This document shows positions 1 through 7,685 of a stretch of DNA of 49,575 nt, in pieces. The translations under genes were made by a program, and so were the position numbers. The stretch spans positions 1-49,575 of the forward strand of contig JAKSVF010000011.1 in the NCBI GenBank assembly GCA_024408235.1, in the 5' to 3' direction. How positions within the stretch are numbered: the first letter of the stretch is position 1; each line of letters starts with the position of its first letter. The DNA comes from Bacilli bacterium (GTDB lineage Bacteria > Bacillota_I > Bacilli_A > RFN20 > CAG-826). Under the pieces are notes generated by a model. It saw nothing but the letters and a program-made list of their open reading frames with translations. It did not search any database and was not told where the DNA came from.

Positions 1-194
1 TGAAAGATAAGGCTATTGGGTCGGCAACCGTTGGCACCAAAGGACAAATAGTTATTCCACAGGATATTCGCAAGATGTTTGATATTAAACCCGGCGACAC
101 TTTGATTGTGCTCGCAGATAAGAATAAAGGCATCGCCATCCTCAAGAGCGAACTTGTTGAGCAATTGGCGGAGAAAGGAGTGGTGAATGAGTAA
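1..194 (+). CDS. AbrB/MazE-type swapped-hairpin DNA-binding protein (5' edge cut)
   Basis: The window begins on the second base of the probable ATG, so essentially the whole 63-64 residue protein is present. It reads as one AbrB/SpoVT/MazE-like domain: the TVGTKGQIVIPQDIR strand-turn-helix core, then FDIKPGDTLIV and a short Lys/Glu tail. Such proteins dimerise and bind DNA as transition-state regulators or antitoxins. It overlaps the ABC ATPase gene by 8 bp (187-194), so the two are translationally coupled. The likely role, by inference, is autoregulation of this transporter operon, a place usually taken by GntR-type YtrA regulators. An antitoxin role is less likely because no toxin gene follows. 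Confidence 0.8.
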   Translation, partial: KDKAIGSATVGTKGQIVIPQDIRKMFDIKPGDTLIVLADKNKGIAILKSELVEQLAEKGVVNE

Positions 195-1059
195 TACGGT
201 ATTAGAACTTATTGATGTCACAAAAAGATACGCTTCATTCACATTAGACCATGTCTCGTTTCATGCTGATGAAGGCCGCATCATTGGATTCATTGGAAGA
301 AACGGCGCTGGTAAAACTACAACCATGAAAGCCATTTATGGCTTGATTGAAATTGATGAAGGTTCAATCATCCTCGACGGCAAGTCTGTTAAAAAAGATG
401 AGCAGGACATAAAAAATGACATCGGATTATTATTCGGAGGCATCGATTATTATCCCAATCAGAAGGTTAAGACCCTAACAAGCGTCACCAAGTCCTTCTA
501 TTCGAATTGGGATGAGGCTTTATATAGAAAGTGGCTCAAGTACTTCGAGTTAGATGAAGAAAAGAGAATTAAAGAATTATCTAACGGCATGAAGGTGAAA
601 TACGGATTAGCAGTGGCCCTCAGTCACGGCGCTAAACTATTGATTCTTGATGAACCTACCTCTGGACTAGATCCTGTTTCTAGAGATGAGGTTCTAGATT
701 GCTTCATGAAAATCGCCAAGATGAAAGGCACGACAATCATCTTCTCGACCCATGTCATTTCAGATCTCGAGAAATGTGCTGACGATATCGTCTACATCCA
801 GAAAGGCAAGATTGTAAAGGCTGCAACCGCTGAAGAATTCAAGAGTGGCTACCTTAAGGTAGAAGGCGAAGTCAACTCATTAACATCCTCATTGAAGGAT
901 AAGATTGGCCATTACCGTGAACACGGAAACAAATTCGCAGGAACAATCCCTGCTGAATATAAGAATGACTTTGCTTCTTACGATGTAACTGAAGCGAGTT
1001 TAGAAGACATTATGTTATTCATAGAAAGAGGTGTTGAAGATGAAGAATCTCCTTTCTAA
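187..1059 (+). CDS. ABC transporter ATP-binding protein (YtrB/BcrA-like)
   Basis: A 290-residue single nucleotide-binding domain protein. Walker A GRNGAGKTT lies at residues 37-45, the signature LSNGMK near 131 and Walker B LLILDEPTSGLD near 151, followed by the H-loop STHVISD. The Q-loop region (IGLLFGG) lacks an obvious Gln. The last 70 or so residues form an accessory domain typical of exporters for antibiotics or bacteriocins. The ATG is preceded by AAAGGAG with a 6-nt gap. The 3' end overlaps the permease gene, so ATPase and permease should be made together. It is expected to power an ABC-2 type exporter at the membrane; the substrate is unknown. Confidence 0.9.
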   Translation: MSNTVLELIDVTKRYASFTLDHVSFHADEGRIIGFIGRNGAGKTTTMKAIYGLIEIDEGSIILDGKSVKKDEQDIKNDIGLLFGGIDYYPNQKVKTLTSVTKSFYSNWDEALYRKWLKYFELDEEKRIKELSNGMKVKYGLAVALSHGAKLLILDEPTSGLDPVSRDEVLDCFMKIAKMKGTTIIFSTHVISDLEKCADDIVYIQKGKIVKAATAEEFKSGYLKVEGEVNSLTSSLKDKIGHYREHGNKFAGTIPAEYKNDFASYDVTEASLEDIMLFIERGVEDEESPF

Positions 1060-1705
1060 AGAGCTTAAGCTCTGCGTGCCGACCCAAACATGGATATTCG
1101 TCGCGCTATCGATGTGCATCTGCATCCCAAGCTGGCCTGTGATGACATCATACATTTATGTTATCGCTGGCTTTATGCCTCTATTCCCAATCGCTTTGGC
1201 GAATAGGGACCTCTTGTACACATCAATCCTCCCAGTCAAGAAGACAGATGTTGTTAAAGGCAAAGTTCTCTTGATGTGTTTCCTCCAACTAGTATCGATT
1301 CTGTGGTCTATTCCATTTGCGGTTCTAAAGGTATTCATGTCTGCTAGCATGCCTCCAGAAGATCTATATCCAGAACTTGGAGTTAATCCTGCCTTATTCG
1401 GCTTCATTCTCATAATGTTTATGATGTTCAACCTTATTTATGTCCCTTGGTATTACAAGAAACCGGACACAAAGAATGCTGCTGCTCAGCTTGTGAGCAT
1501 GTTCGCCTGCATGATTTATATGGGAATCATCACTGCGGTGTTCATCGCTGTCCCTGGCCTCGCGGATTTCATCAACAACCTGGCGAATCCAGTTTCATTA
1601 GGTGTTAATATCGGAATCTTAGTTGCAGGATTGCTTTTGTTCATCGGAGGAAGTGCATTGGCGAATTACCTCGGTGGCAAGGCGTTCCAAAAAGTGGATC
1701 TATAA
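1040..1705 (+). CDS. ABC-2 type transporter permease
   Basis: A hydrophobic protein of about 221 residues with roughly six predicted membrane spans (for example IFVALSMCICIPSW, YIYVIAGFMPLFPIALA, LVSMFACMIYMGIITAVFIA, ILVAGLLLFIGGSALA), the partner of the preceding ATPase. An in-frame GTG at 1031 would add three residues. I chose the ATG at 1040 because AGAGG sits about 7 nt upstream of it. It overlaps the ATPase gene by 20 bp. The sequence RDLLYTSILPVKKTDVVKGK after the second span matches the ABC-2 exporter pattern seen in many Bacillota. It presumably forms the membrane channel of a self-protection or envelope-stress exporter. Confidence 0.8.
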   Translation: MKNLLSKELKLCVPTQTWIFVALSMCICIPSWPVMTSYIYVIAGFMPLFPIALANRDLLYTSILPVKKTDVVKGKVLLMCFLQLVSILWSIPFAVLKVFMSASMPPEDLYPELGVNPALFGFILIMFMMFNLIYVPWYYKKPDTKNAAAQLVSMFACMIYMGIITAVFIAVPGLADFINNLANPVSLGVNIGILVAGLLLFIGGSALANYLGGKAFQKVDL

Positions 1706-1747
1706 GAAAAAAGGACCGAGTCTTCAATAGAAACGGCCCCCTTTTTC
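1706..1747. terminator. Likely intrinsic terminator, usable in both directions
   Basis: AAAAAAGGACCG (1707-1718) can pair imperfectly with CGGCCCCCTTTTT (1734-1746). It directly follows the ABC permease stop. Read on the minus strand it has its own U-run, so it could also end a transcript from peptide locus A. Confidence 0.6.
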
Positions 1748-1776
1748 CGCCATCAGTGGATGCGTTCAGAGCTATC

Positions 1777-1805
1777 TTGCTATGCTTTTAGCAAAATGCT
1801 ATAGT
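1777..1805 (+). promoter_or_regulatory. Promoter of the short RNA opposing peptide A
   Basis: TTGCTA (1777-1782), a 17-nt spacer and TATAGT (1800-1805) form a good sigma-A promoter. It drives no plus-strand gene; transcription starting near 1812 meets a terminator hairpin within about 35 nt. The same promoter-hairpin arrangement occurs at 14888-14957. Confidence 0.6.
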
Positions 1806-1811
1806 TTATGT

Positions 1812-1847
1812 GCGTATTTGTCCCCTCCAGGGGGACTTTTTTATTTT
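1812..1847 (+). ncRNA. Short antisense RNA candidate, copy A
   Basis: Between the promoter and the run TTTTTTATTTT (1837-1847) lies only the hairpin GTCCCC/GGGGAC (1820-1825, 1831-1836). The RNA would overlap the stop codon and 3' UTR of the minus-strand peptide at 1841-1903. That is the geometry of Gram-positive type I antitoxin RNAs such as Fst RNA II or RatA. A second hairpin plus T-run at 1963-1995 could end a longer read-through form covering the whole peptide gene. This is inferred from layout only. Confidence 0.45.
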
Positions 1848-1903
1848 CGCGCTTTAACTAGTATCGCAATAATCAACATTGCCGCTATAGCAACAAGTAA
1901 CAT
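1841..1903 (-). CDS. 20-residue hydrophobic peptide, candidate type I toxin (copy A)
   Basis: The peptide starts MLLVAIAAML and ends in the basic tail VKARK: one membrane-length hydrophobic stretch with positive charge at the C-terminus, as in Fst/TxpA-like toxins. The start is well supported: GGAGG lies 7 nt upstream of the ATG and an in-frame TGA lies further upstream. It aligns without gaps to the peptide at 14938-15012, identical at 9 of 20 positions, with most changes conservative. A convergent short RNA overlaps its 3' end, and the shared leader of this window lies 47 nt upstream of its start. Expected action, if it is a toxin, is membrane depolarisation. No named family was recognised. 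Confidence 0.55.
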   Translation of the reverse strand: MLLVAIAAMLIIAILVKARK

Positions 1904-1949
1904 TGCGTACCCTCCAGCATTCCTGGTGGCGGGAGTAGAAAGCCTGTTT

Positions 1950-2001
1950 CATAAAAGGCCCTCCACTAATAAATAGCGGACTTTTCGCGAATTTTTCCCA
2001 A
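1950..2001 (-). promoter_or_regulatory. Shared A-tract/inverted-repeat leader, copy A
   Basis: Read on the minus strand it runs TTGGGAAAAATTCGCG, AAAAGTCC, then an inverted repeat CCGCTA-TTTAT-TAGTGG (1963-1979; one G-U pair), then GGAGG and an ATG at 1952. That ATG opens a 32-codon frame (1854-1952) that overlaps the toxin-like frame out of phase, so it may be a leader peptide or a decayed gene. If TTGGGA is a -35, a -10-like TATTTA lies 20 nt further on, placing the RNA start near the Shine-Dalgarno. The block matches the leaders at 12476, 15061 and 37918. Confidence 0.6.
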
Positions 2002-2030
2002 CGAGTTTTGAAGCCTAATACCATCAAAAC

Positions 2031-2063
2031 TAAAAAAGACCCGAATACAACGAGTCTTTTTAT
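2031..2063 (-). terminator. Terminator of the dus gene
   Basis: AAAAAAGAC (2032-2040) pairs with GTCTTTTTATT (2053-2063). On the minus strand the hairpin ends in TTTTTT just past the dus stop codon, and it separates dus from peptide locus A. Confidence 0.75.
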
Positions 2064-3010
2064 TACCTAAAAGTGGATTTGATTTCTTTCAATGGCAGGG
2101 ATAAAACCTTATCTTCAATAAGCCTAAATGCATCCAGGTTCTTTTCCTTGAACAACGCTTTCTTGTCTTTCTCGGATATCTCAAACCTCTTATGGATGTA
2201 TGACCAGATTTCCTTCACGCCGAATGAACCGTTCTTCCATCCTCGCTCTAAGATATACGTCTCAGATAATTCGTGGACATAATCTTTTATAGCTTGTCTT
2301 CTTACATCTTCTATCTCATCCATCAGCATATCAGGACATTCAAGGAATCCTCTTCCTATCATGACTGCTTCGATGAACGGGAATCTGTTTTTTAGATACT
2401 CAATATCATCTTTGGTCTTAATCTCCCCGTTAATTACCACAGGTATTTTCGTCTTCTTGTCTAATCCGTCGATAACATCAAGATGCAGTGGTCCGGAGTA
2501 CATTTCTTTAGCTGTCCTTGGGTGTATTATCAATTCTTTCAATGGGTATTTGTTGAATACTCCAAGAATCGCATCGAATTCACTAGGCTCCCACCAACCA
2601 ATACGCGTCTTAACCGATATTGGTAGAGGGCTTGCTTTGCACACCCCATCTAGATAAGAGTCAAGTCTTTCAAGGTTCCTTAAAATGCCTGAGCCTTTCT
2701 CTTTCGATGTAACCGTTCCAGACGGACAGCCAAAATTGAGATTAACCTCTTTATAGCCCATATCTTTTAATCTCTTTATTAAAGATAAAGTGGAGTCTAC
2801 ATCATTTGAGATTATCTGTGGGATTATCTCTTTATCCAATCTATTGTTCTCAGGAAGTATATCCCTCTCGCATTTATTGATGAGCCTTCCTTCACCCATA
2901 GGTGACAAGAATGGGATGTAGTAGCGGTCAGCCCCTCTAAAATGCTTCTCAAAGCAATTTCTTAAGGTGTATACCGTAATGCTCTCTAATGGTGCGAAGT
3001 AAACTTTCAT
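2063..3010 (-). CDS. dus: tRNA-dihydrouridine synthase
   Basis: A 315-residue flavoenzyme of the Dus family, which reduces uridines to dihydrouridine in tRNA D-loops with FMN and NADPH. Visible hallmarks: the N-terminal substrate-entry motif APLESITVYTLRN, the catalytic-cysteine block NLNFGCPSGTVTSKEKGSG, IHPRTAKEMYSG, the FMN phosphate sites VVINGEI and MIGRGFL, and a helical C-terminal tRNA-binding part. The length is normal for the family. It is transcribed alone, away from trmL, and terminators isolate it on both sides. The Shine-Dalgarno is weak. Which D-loop positions it modifies cannot be read from the sequence. Confidence 0.92.
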   Translation of the reverse strand: MKVYFAPLESITVYTLRNCFEKHFRGADRYYIPFLSPMGEGRLINKCERDILPENNRLDKEIIPQIISNDVDSTLSLIKRLKDMGYKEVNLNFGCPSGTVTSKEKGSGILRNLERLDSYLDGVCKASPLPISVKTRIGWWEPSEFDAILGVFNKYPLKELIIHPRTAKEMYSGPLHLDVIDGLDKKTKIPVVINGEIKTKDDIEYLKNRFPFIEAVMIGRGFLECPDMLMDEIEDVRRQAIKDYVHELSETYILERGWKNGSFGVKEIWSYIHKRFEISEKDKKALFKEKNLDAFRLIEDKVLSLPLKEIKSTFR

Positions 3011-3038
3011 GCGAGTATTCTAACACCAAAGGCATAAG

Positions 3039-3063
3039 AAAAACCCACTCTTTCGAATGGGCT
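3039..3063 (-). terminator. Terminator of the YccF gene
   Basis: On the minus strand, CCCATTC-GAAA-GAGTGGG (3044-3061) with a GNRA-like loop is followed by TTTTT. It ends the YccF gene ahead of dus. Confidence 0.85.
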
Positions 3064-3069
3064 TAAGAC

Positions 3070-3561
3070 TTATTTGATCTTTACGAATGATCTGCCTAAT
3101 GGCAAGAACATGAACTTTGCGATTCTCCAATAGATCTTTCCGAATGGGATGCCGATGATTGTGATTGTGAATAACAATGCGGTGAAAGCGTATCCTAAGA
3201 ACATTTCCCAACCGAAGATGATTGCCCATAAGACGTTGAGGAAAGTCTTGAATCCGGATGGCTTGGTGAAGGCTGTGTCTTTTCCAAAAGGCCAGATGAC
3301 AAAGCCAGCGAGCTTGAAGAGCTGAATGCCAACAGGGATCAAGATGATTGTGACGCAGCAGATGATGCCGACGAAGAACATTGCAACCGCCCACTCAAGG
3401 CCTCCGAGGATGAGCCAAAGAATGTTCATGATCGATCTTCCTAAAGCGTTCTTTCTATTCACCAATGCGATGATGAGAAGAACGATGACGATAACGCCTA
3501 CTACGATTCCTGTGACACCTCCAGGACCGATTTTTGCGAAGAAATCAGTTATTTTATCCAT
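3070..3561 (-). CDS. YccF domain-containing inner membrane protein
   Basis: 163 residues. After an N-terminal membrane span (VTGIVVGVIVIVLLIIALV) there are two copies of the YccF module: NILWLILGGLEWAVAMFF...GFVIWPFGK and NVLWAIIFGWEMFLGYAF...KFMFLPLGR. Each copy contains the ITIIGIPFG/VTIILIPVG turn between two hydrophobic segments. YccF proteins are widespread small membrane proteins of unknown biochemical function. AAGGAG lies 7 nt before the ATG. It is monocistronic: a strong terminator follows, and the 204-bp AT-rich gap to trmL (3562-3765) holds its promoter region and that of trmL. Confidence 0.88.
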   Translation of the reverse strand: MDKITDFFAKIGPGGVTGIVVGVIVIVLLIIALVNRKNALGRSIMNILWLILGGLEWAVAMFFVGIICCVTIILIPVGIQLFKLAGFVIWPFGKDTAFTKPSGFKTFLNVLWAIIFGWEMFLGYAFTALLFTITIIGIPFGKIYWRIAKFMFLPLGRSFVKIK

Positions 3562-3765
3562 AAATTAACTCCTTGTGATTTGAATAGATTTTTCTTCTAA
3601 TGGGTGCATTATGCAAGGCAATTTTATTCAAAATTCAAATAATTATGTTTGATTTTCAAATTAAAGAATTGTTTTCATTGATAAATAGGTAACAAAAACA
3701 ATCGATAATAACGAATTTATTAATCTATTTAACCCCATTTTTCACTTATGGAGTAAAATATAACC

Positions 3766-4272
3766 ATGCCATTTCACATCAACATCGTTTTACATGAGCC
3801 GGAAATCCCTCAGAACACGGGAAATATAGCGAGGACCTGCGCAGCGTTAGGCGCTAGTCTGCATCTTATTAAGCCGTTGGGGTTTGTCATCGACGACAAA
3901 CACCTTAAACGTGCCGGACTAGATTATTGGGATAAACTGGATATTTTCTATTACGAGAACATCGAGGATTTCTACGCTAAACACCCTGACGCACTGGTCT
4001 ATTATTTCAGCAAGAAAGCCAAACATAGATATGACAATGTTCCATACCCAAACGATGTGTATCTAATGTTCGGCAAAGAAACTAAGGGTATTCCTGAACA
4101 AGTTCTTGTCGATCATGAAGAATACTGTCTTAGAATGCCTATGAGAGAAGGCCTTAGATCGCTGAACCTATCCAATACGGTAGCAATCGCCGCTTATGAA
4201 GCCTATCGTCAAAATGACTTTTCTGGGCTTCAAGAAGAAGGCCAACTTAAACAATTGCATTGGAAAGAATAA
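3766..4272 (+). CDS. trmL: tRNA (cytidine/uridine-34 2'-O)-methyltransferase
   Basis: 168 residues, a compact SPOUT methyltransferase of the TrmL group that 2'-O-methylates the wobble base of certain leucine tRNAs using SAM. Characteristic motifs: the opening NIVLHEPEIPQNTGNIARTC, GASLHLIKPLGF, LDYWDKL, then the trefoil-knot SAM pocket YLMFGKETKGIP and MREGLRSLNLSNTVAIAAYE. The length matches the family and no extra domain is present. It is a single-gene unit, followed at once by a strong terminator. The upstream gap is AT-rich with no obvious operator. Confidence 0.95.
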   Translation: MPFHINIVLHEPEIPQNTGNIARTCAALGASLHLIKPLGFVIDDKHLKRAGLDYWDKLDIFYYENIEDFYAKHPDALVYYFSKKAKHRYDNVPYPNDVYLMFGKETKGIPEQVLVDHEEYCLRMPMREGLRSLNLSNTVAIAAYEAYRQNDFSGLQEEGQLKQLHWKE

Positions 4273-4306
4273 AAGCCCCTTAAATAGCCAAAAAGGGGCT
4301 TTTTCA
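4272..4306 (+). terminator. Intrinsic terminator after trmL
   Basis: AAAGCCCCTT pairs with AAGGGGCTTT across a 9-nt loop and is followed by a T-run (4300-4304). It overlaps the trmL stop. Confidence 0.9.
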
Positions 4307-4374
4307 TTAAGAAAACCCTTTCTTGTATGAAGTTTCTATTGTTTTATCTACAATAAAATAGAGAGGTAATCACT

Positions 4375-5544
4375 ATGAGCATCAGAGACGAATCATTAAA
4401 GAAACACTACGAGTGGCAGGGAAAGATTGAGACGGTTGCAAGAGTCCCAGTCGGTTCCAAAGAAGATTTATCACTTGCCTACACACCTGGAGTCGCTGAG
4501 CCATGTATGGCAATCCACAACGACATCAGCAAGTCATTCGAGTTAACTAGACGCTGGAACACCGTCCCGGTCATCACAGACGGAACCGCAATCTTAGGTT
4601 TGGGCGACATCGGACCAGAAGCTGGCATGCCAGTCATGGAAGGAAAGTGCGCTCTCTTCAAGGCTTTTGGAAATGTCGATGCATTCCCAATCTGCATCAA
4701 ATCAAAGGATACGGATGAAATCATCAACACGATCAAACTCATCTCAGGCTCATTCGGAGGCATCAATCTCGAAGATATCTCAGCTCCTAGATGCTTTGAA
4801 ATCGAAAAGAGACTTCAAGAAGAACTCGATATCCCGGTTTTCCATGACGATCAGCATGGAACCGCAATAGTAGTTGGAGCGGCTCTCTTAAACGCTCTTA
4901 AACTCGCAGACAAGAAGATTGAAGACGTCAAAGTCGTTGTTAACGGCGTCGGCGCTGCAGGATTATCAATCGCCAAATATTTAATTAGCCTCGGCGTCAA
5001 GACAATGCATGCCGTTGATATCAAAGGCATCATCGATGATACAGATGAATTCAACGCGCCACAGAGAGAATTCGCTAGACAGATCAACCCTAACCACATT
5101 AGAGGCACCTTGAAAGATGCGATGGTAGGGGCAGATGTGTTCGTTGGAGTATCCGCTCCAAAGATCGTCTCTCAGGAAATGGTCAAATCCATGGCTCCTA
5201 AAGCAATCGTATTTGCTATGGCAAACCCAGTTCCAGAAATCAGTGTTGAAGAGGCGCTTGAAGCGGGTGCATTCATCGTTGGCACAGGCTCATCAGAGAA
5301 GCCAAACCAGGTAAACAACGCTCTCGTCTTCCCTGGACTCTTCAGAGGCGCTCTCGACGCTAAGGCGACAAAAGTTAATGAAGAGATGTATTTCGCGGCA
5401 ACTAGAGCCATCATGGATTCAGTTGACCCAAGCGAATTCTCAAGAACCCATATCCTTCCATACGCATGGGATCAGCACGCTCATGATATGGTTGCAAAAT
5501 ATGTTAAAGAAGCCGCTATCAAGAGCGGTGTCACAAGAAAATAG
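4375..5544 (+). CDS. NAD(P)-dependent malic enzyme (oxaloacetate-decarboxylating)
   Basis: 389 residues, the short bacterial malic enzyme that oxidatively decarboxylates malate to pyruvate and CO2. Seen: the N-terminal catalytic part with LAYTPGVAEPC and VITDGTAILGLGDIG, the metal/substrate region APRCFEIE and VFHDDQHGTAIV, then the Rossmann fold with VVVNGVGAAGLSIAKYL and VFAMANPVPEI. GAGAGG precedes the ATG. An imperfect palindrome CTATTGTTTTAT...ATAAAATAG (about 4335-4360) overlaps the expected promoter and may bind a regulator. It heads a run with a LarA-type racemase only 3 nt downstream, suggesting joint handling of C3/C4 hydroxy acids. Confidence 0.93.
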   Translation: MSIRDESLKKHYEWQGKIETVARVPVGSKEDLSLAYTPGVAEPCMAIHNDISKSFELTRRWNTVPVITDGTAILGLGDIGPEAGMPVMEGKCALFKAFGNVDAFPICIKSKDTDEIINTIKLISGSFGGINLEDISAPRCFEIEKRLQEELDIPVFHDDQHGTAIVVGAALLNALKLADKKIEDVKVVVNGVGAAGLSIAKYLISLGVKTMHAVDIKGIIDDTDEFNAPQREFARQINPNHIRGTLKDAMVGADVFVGVSAPKIVSQEMVKSMAPKAIVFAMANPVPEISVEEALEAGAFIVGTGSSEKPNQVNNALVFPGLFRGALDAKATKVNEEMYFAATRAIMDSVDPSEFSRTHILPYAWDQHAHDMVAKYVKEAAIKSGVTRK

Positions 5545-5547
5545 CCC

Positions 5548-6945
5548 ATGCTCTTAGACTATCATCACGAGACAATTGAATTCGAAGTCCCTGAGGATAG
5601 GCTTTTGCGCGTCTTGAACGCCAAGAAAATCGAGACGGCAAAAGATGAATATGAATGTGTTAAAAACGCAATAGACAACCCTATTGGAACACCTAGATTA
5701 AACGAACTCGTCAAACCTGGAATGAAAGTGGCTATCGTCACAAGCGATATCACTAGACCGCTTCCATCAAACAAGATTTTACTTTTGGTAATTGATGAAC
5801 TTAACAATGCAAAAATACCTAATTCCGACATTGTTGTTGTTTTTGCTTTAGGAAGCCATAGGTCACACACGGAAGAAGAGAAGAGATATCTCGTTGGAGA
5901 AGAAGTTTACTCCAAGGTTGAATGCGTTGACTCGAACCCTGACGATTGTGTTCATTTGGGAAAGACGAAACACGGAACCGATGTAGATATCACCGCCCGC
6001 GTGGCAAATGCCGATTTCGTAATCTGTTTAGGAAACATTGAATATCATTATTTTGCCGGATATTCAGGCGGTGCTAAGGCTATCATGCCGGGCGTATCAA
6101 CCCCTAAAGCAATCCAGCAAAACCATTCGATGATGGTCATGGACGAAGCTAGACAAGGCAACATCAAATCTCCAGTCAGAGTCGATGTTGAAGAAGCGGC
6201 TTCAATGCTTGGAATAGACTTTATAGTCAATGTAGTTTTAGATGAAAACAAGAACATCGCCTACGCCGTTGCGGGCGATTACATAGAAGCCCACCGAGTC
6301 GGATGTGATTATCTCGACAAGATGTATGGTGTCAAAATCCATGACAAGGCCGATATAGTGGTCGTATCCGCAGGAGGATTCCCAAAAGATCAGAACCTAT
6401 ACCAGGCACAGAAGGCTTTAGATAATTCAAAATCCGCCGTAAAAGACGGAGGAATTATAATTCTTCTCGCTTCATGCAGCGACGGGCTTGGGAACAAGAC
6501 GTTTGAGGAGTGGATGCTCAATAAAACTCCTGAGCAATGTATCGAAGATATAAAAAAGAACTTTGTTCTTGGCGGGCATAAGGCAGCCGCTATCGCGAAG
6601 ATATTAACAACAAAACGCGTTTTCTTGGTCTCTAGCTTAGATAGAGAACTCGTTAGAAAAATGAATTTAGAACCATATGACACCTTGGATGAGGCCTTTA
6701 AAGATGCAACAGACATATTAGGCAAGGAGTCTAAAGTGTTCGTCATCCCTCATGGAGGCAGCCTTCTCCCAATCTACAAAGAGAGGAGAAGAAGAGTCGT
6801 TTACCCAATGGAGAAGCCGGCTGACGAAGTGCGTATCTGCCCTTGCGGCGGACAGCCTATGCCTTGGGGTATGCCTCATAGAGGATTGGCAAAGAATGTC
6901 GAGGATTTTAAACTCGATGACATCGAAAAGTATTTAGGGAAATAA
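5548..6945 (+). CDS. LarA-family nickel-pincer racemase/epimerase
   Basis: 465 residues, lactate racemase (LarA) family, which interconverts 2-hydroxyacid stereoisomers with a nickel-pincer nucleotide cofactor covalently held by a lysine. Motifs: VTSDITRPLP (substrate Arg), FALGSHRSH with paired His near residue 105, and YFAGYSGGAKAIMPG, which carries the probable cofactor lysine. The C-terminus is longer than classical LarA and ends with a cysteine motif (RICPCGGQPMPWG), so the substrate may not be lactate. No larB, larC or larE cofactor genes are in the window. It starts 3 nt after the malic enzyme stop with little Shine-Dalgarno, which implies translational coupling. Confidence 0.87.
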   Translation: MLLDYHHETIEFEVPEDRLLRVLNAKKIETAKDEYECVKNAIDNPIGTPRLNELVKPGMKVAIVTSDITRPLPSNKILLLVIDELNNAKIPNSDIVVVFALGSHRSHTEEEKRYLVGEEVYSKVECVDSNPDDCVHLGKTKHGTDVDITARVANADFVICLGNIEYHYFAGYSGGAKAIMPGVSTPKAIQQNHSMMVMDEARQGNIKSPVRVDVEEAASMLGIDFIVNVVLDENKNIAYAVAGDYIEAHRVGCDYLDKMYGVKIHDKADIVVVSAGGFPKDQNLYQAQKALDNSKSAVKDGGIIILLASCSDGLGNKTFEEWMLNKTPEQCIEDIKKNFVLGGHKAAAIAKILTTKRVFLVSSLDRELVRKMNLEPYDTLDEAFKDATDILGKESKVFVIPHGGSLLPIYKERRRRVVYPMEKPADEVRICPCGGQPMPWGMPHRGLAKNVEDFKLDDIEKYLGK

Positions 6946-6946
6946 G

Positions 6947-7672
6947 ATGAAACTAGTAATTATTAGACACGCGGATCCTGATTATGAACACGACTCACTT
7001 ACGCCTCGTGGAGTCGTTGAGGCTAACGCATTGAAGGACTATTTAAAGGATAAGAGGATAGACAAAGTCTATTCTTCGCCTTATGGCCGTGCCAAATTGA
7101 CCGCCAAGATTTCGCTTGAAGGCAAAAACAAAGATATTAAAGTGGCTGATTTCCTCCATGAGTTCAACACCCATATCGTTCAGCCTGGCAATCCTTTTAA
7201 CAAATATTGCTGGGATTTCTTGCCTAGTTATTTCACTGAACAAGATGAATTCTACGATGCGTCTAGGACAAAAGATCATCCGCTTGTAAAAGAATTCGGA
7301 CTTGATAAAGCTTATGAAACCGTGTGTAACGGTCTCGATGATATTTTAAAAGAGAACGGTTATGAGAGATGTGGGCGTTACTATAACGTCATCAAGTCGA
7401 ATGATAATGTGGTACTCTTGTATTGCCACTTGGGCACGATGGGAATAATCCTCTCGCATTTAACGGGAATCCCGTTCCTCTTGATCAATCAGTATTTCTC
7501 TGTTGCCCCATCAGGAATAACTGTTGTGAACACCGAGGAAAGAAGAGAGGGAATCGCCCAGTGGAGAGTGGCTAGATATGGAGATATCTCGCACTTAACC
7601 CTAAAAGGGTTGGAACCATCATTCTCCGCGAGATTCTGCGAACAGTTCGTAGATGATACAAGGCACGACTAA
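6947..7672 (+). CDS. Histidine phosphatase superfamily protein
   Basis: 241 residues. The N-terminal RHA-D-P motif (MKLVIIRHADPDYEHD) with LTPRG, then YSSPYGRAKLTA, and the late histidine in YCHLGTMGIIL, define the phosphoglycerate-mutase/acid-phosphatase fold with a phospho-histidine mechanism. The canonical RHG is RHA here, common in the superfamily. It begins one base after the LarA stop, so it is part of the same operon. The substrate is unknown; a sugar or small-metabolite phosphatase is likely, and it lacks the glutamate layout expected of a true mutase as far as can be seen. Confidence 0.85.
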   Translation: MKLVIIRHADPDYEHDSLTPRGVVEANALKDYLKDKRIDKVYSSPYGRAKLTAKISLEGKNKDIKVADFLHEFNTHIVQPGNPFNKYCWDFLPSYFTEQDEFYDASRTKDHPLVKEFGLDKAYETVCNGLDDILKENGYERCGRYYNVIKSNDNVVLLYCHLGTMGIILSHLTGIPFLLINQYFSVAPSGITVVNTEERREGIAQWRVARYGDISHLTLKGLEPSFSARFCEQFVDDTRHD

Positions 7673-7685
7673 GGAAGGAAGAATT

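Noticed and set aside
1854..1952. A 32-codon minus-strand frame starting at the leader ATG of copy A
   Set aside because: It has a good ribosome site but the product is neither conserved in copy B nor similar to anything; kept only as a possible leader peptide.
1782..1976. A 64-codon plus-strand open frame across peptide locus A
   Set aside because: No Shine-Dalgarno; it runs through the terminator hairpin and the antisense of the better-supported minus-strand peptide. The matching region of copy B has no such frame.
7653..7685. Upstream in-frame start for the plus-strand esterase
   Set aside because: It lies within the phosphatase gene without a ribosome site; AAGGAAGG supports 7686.
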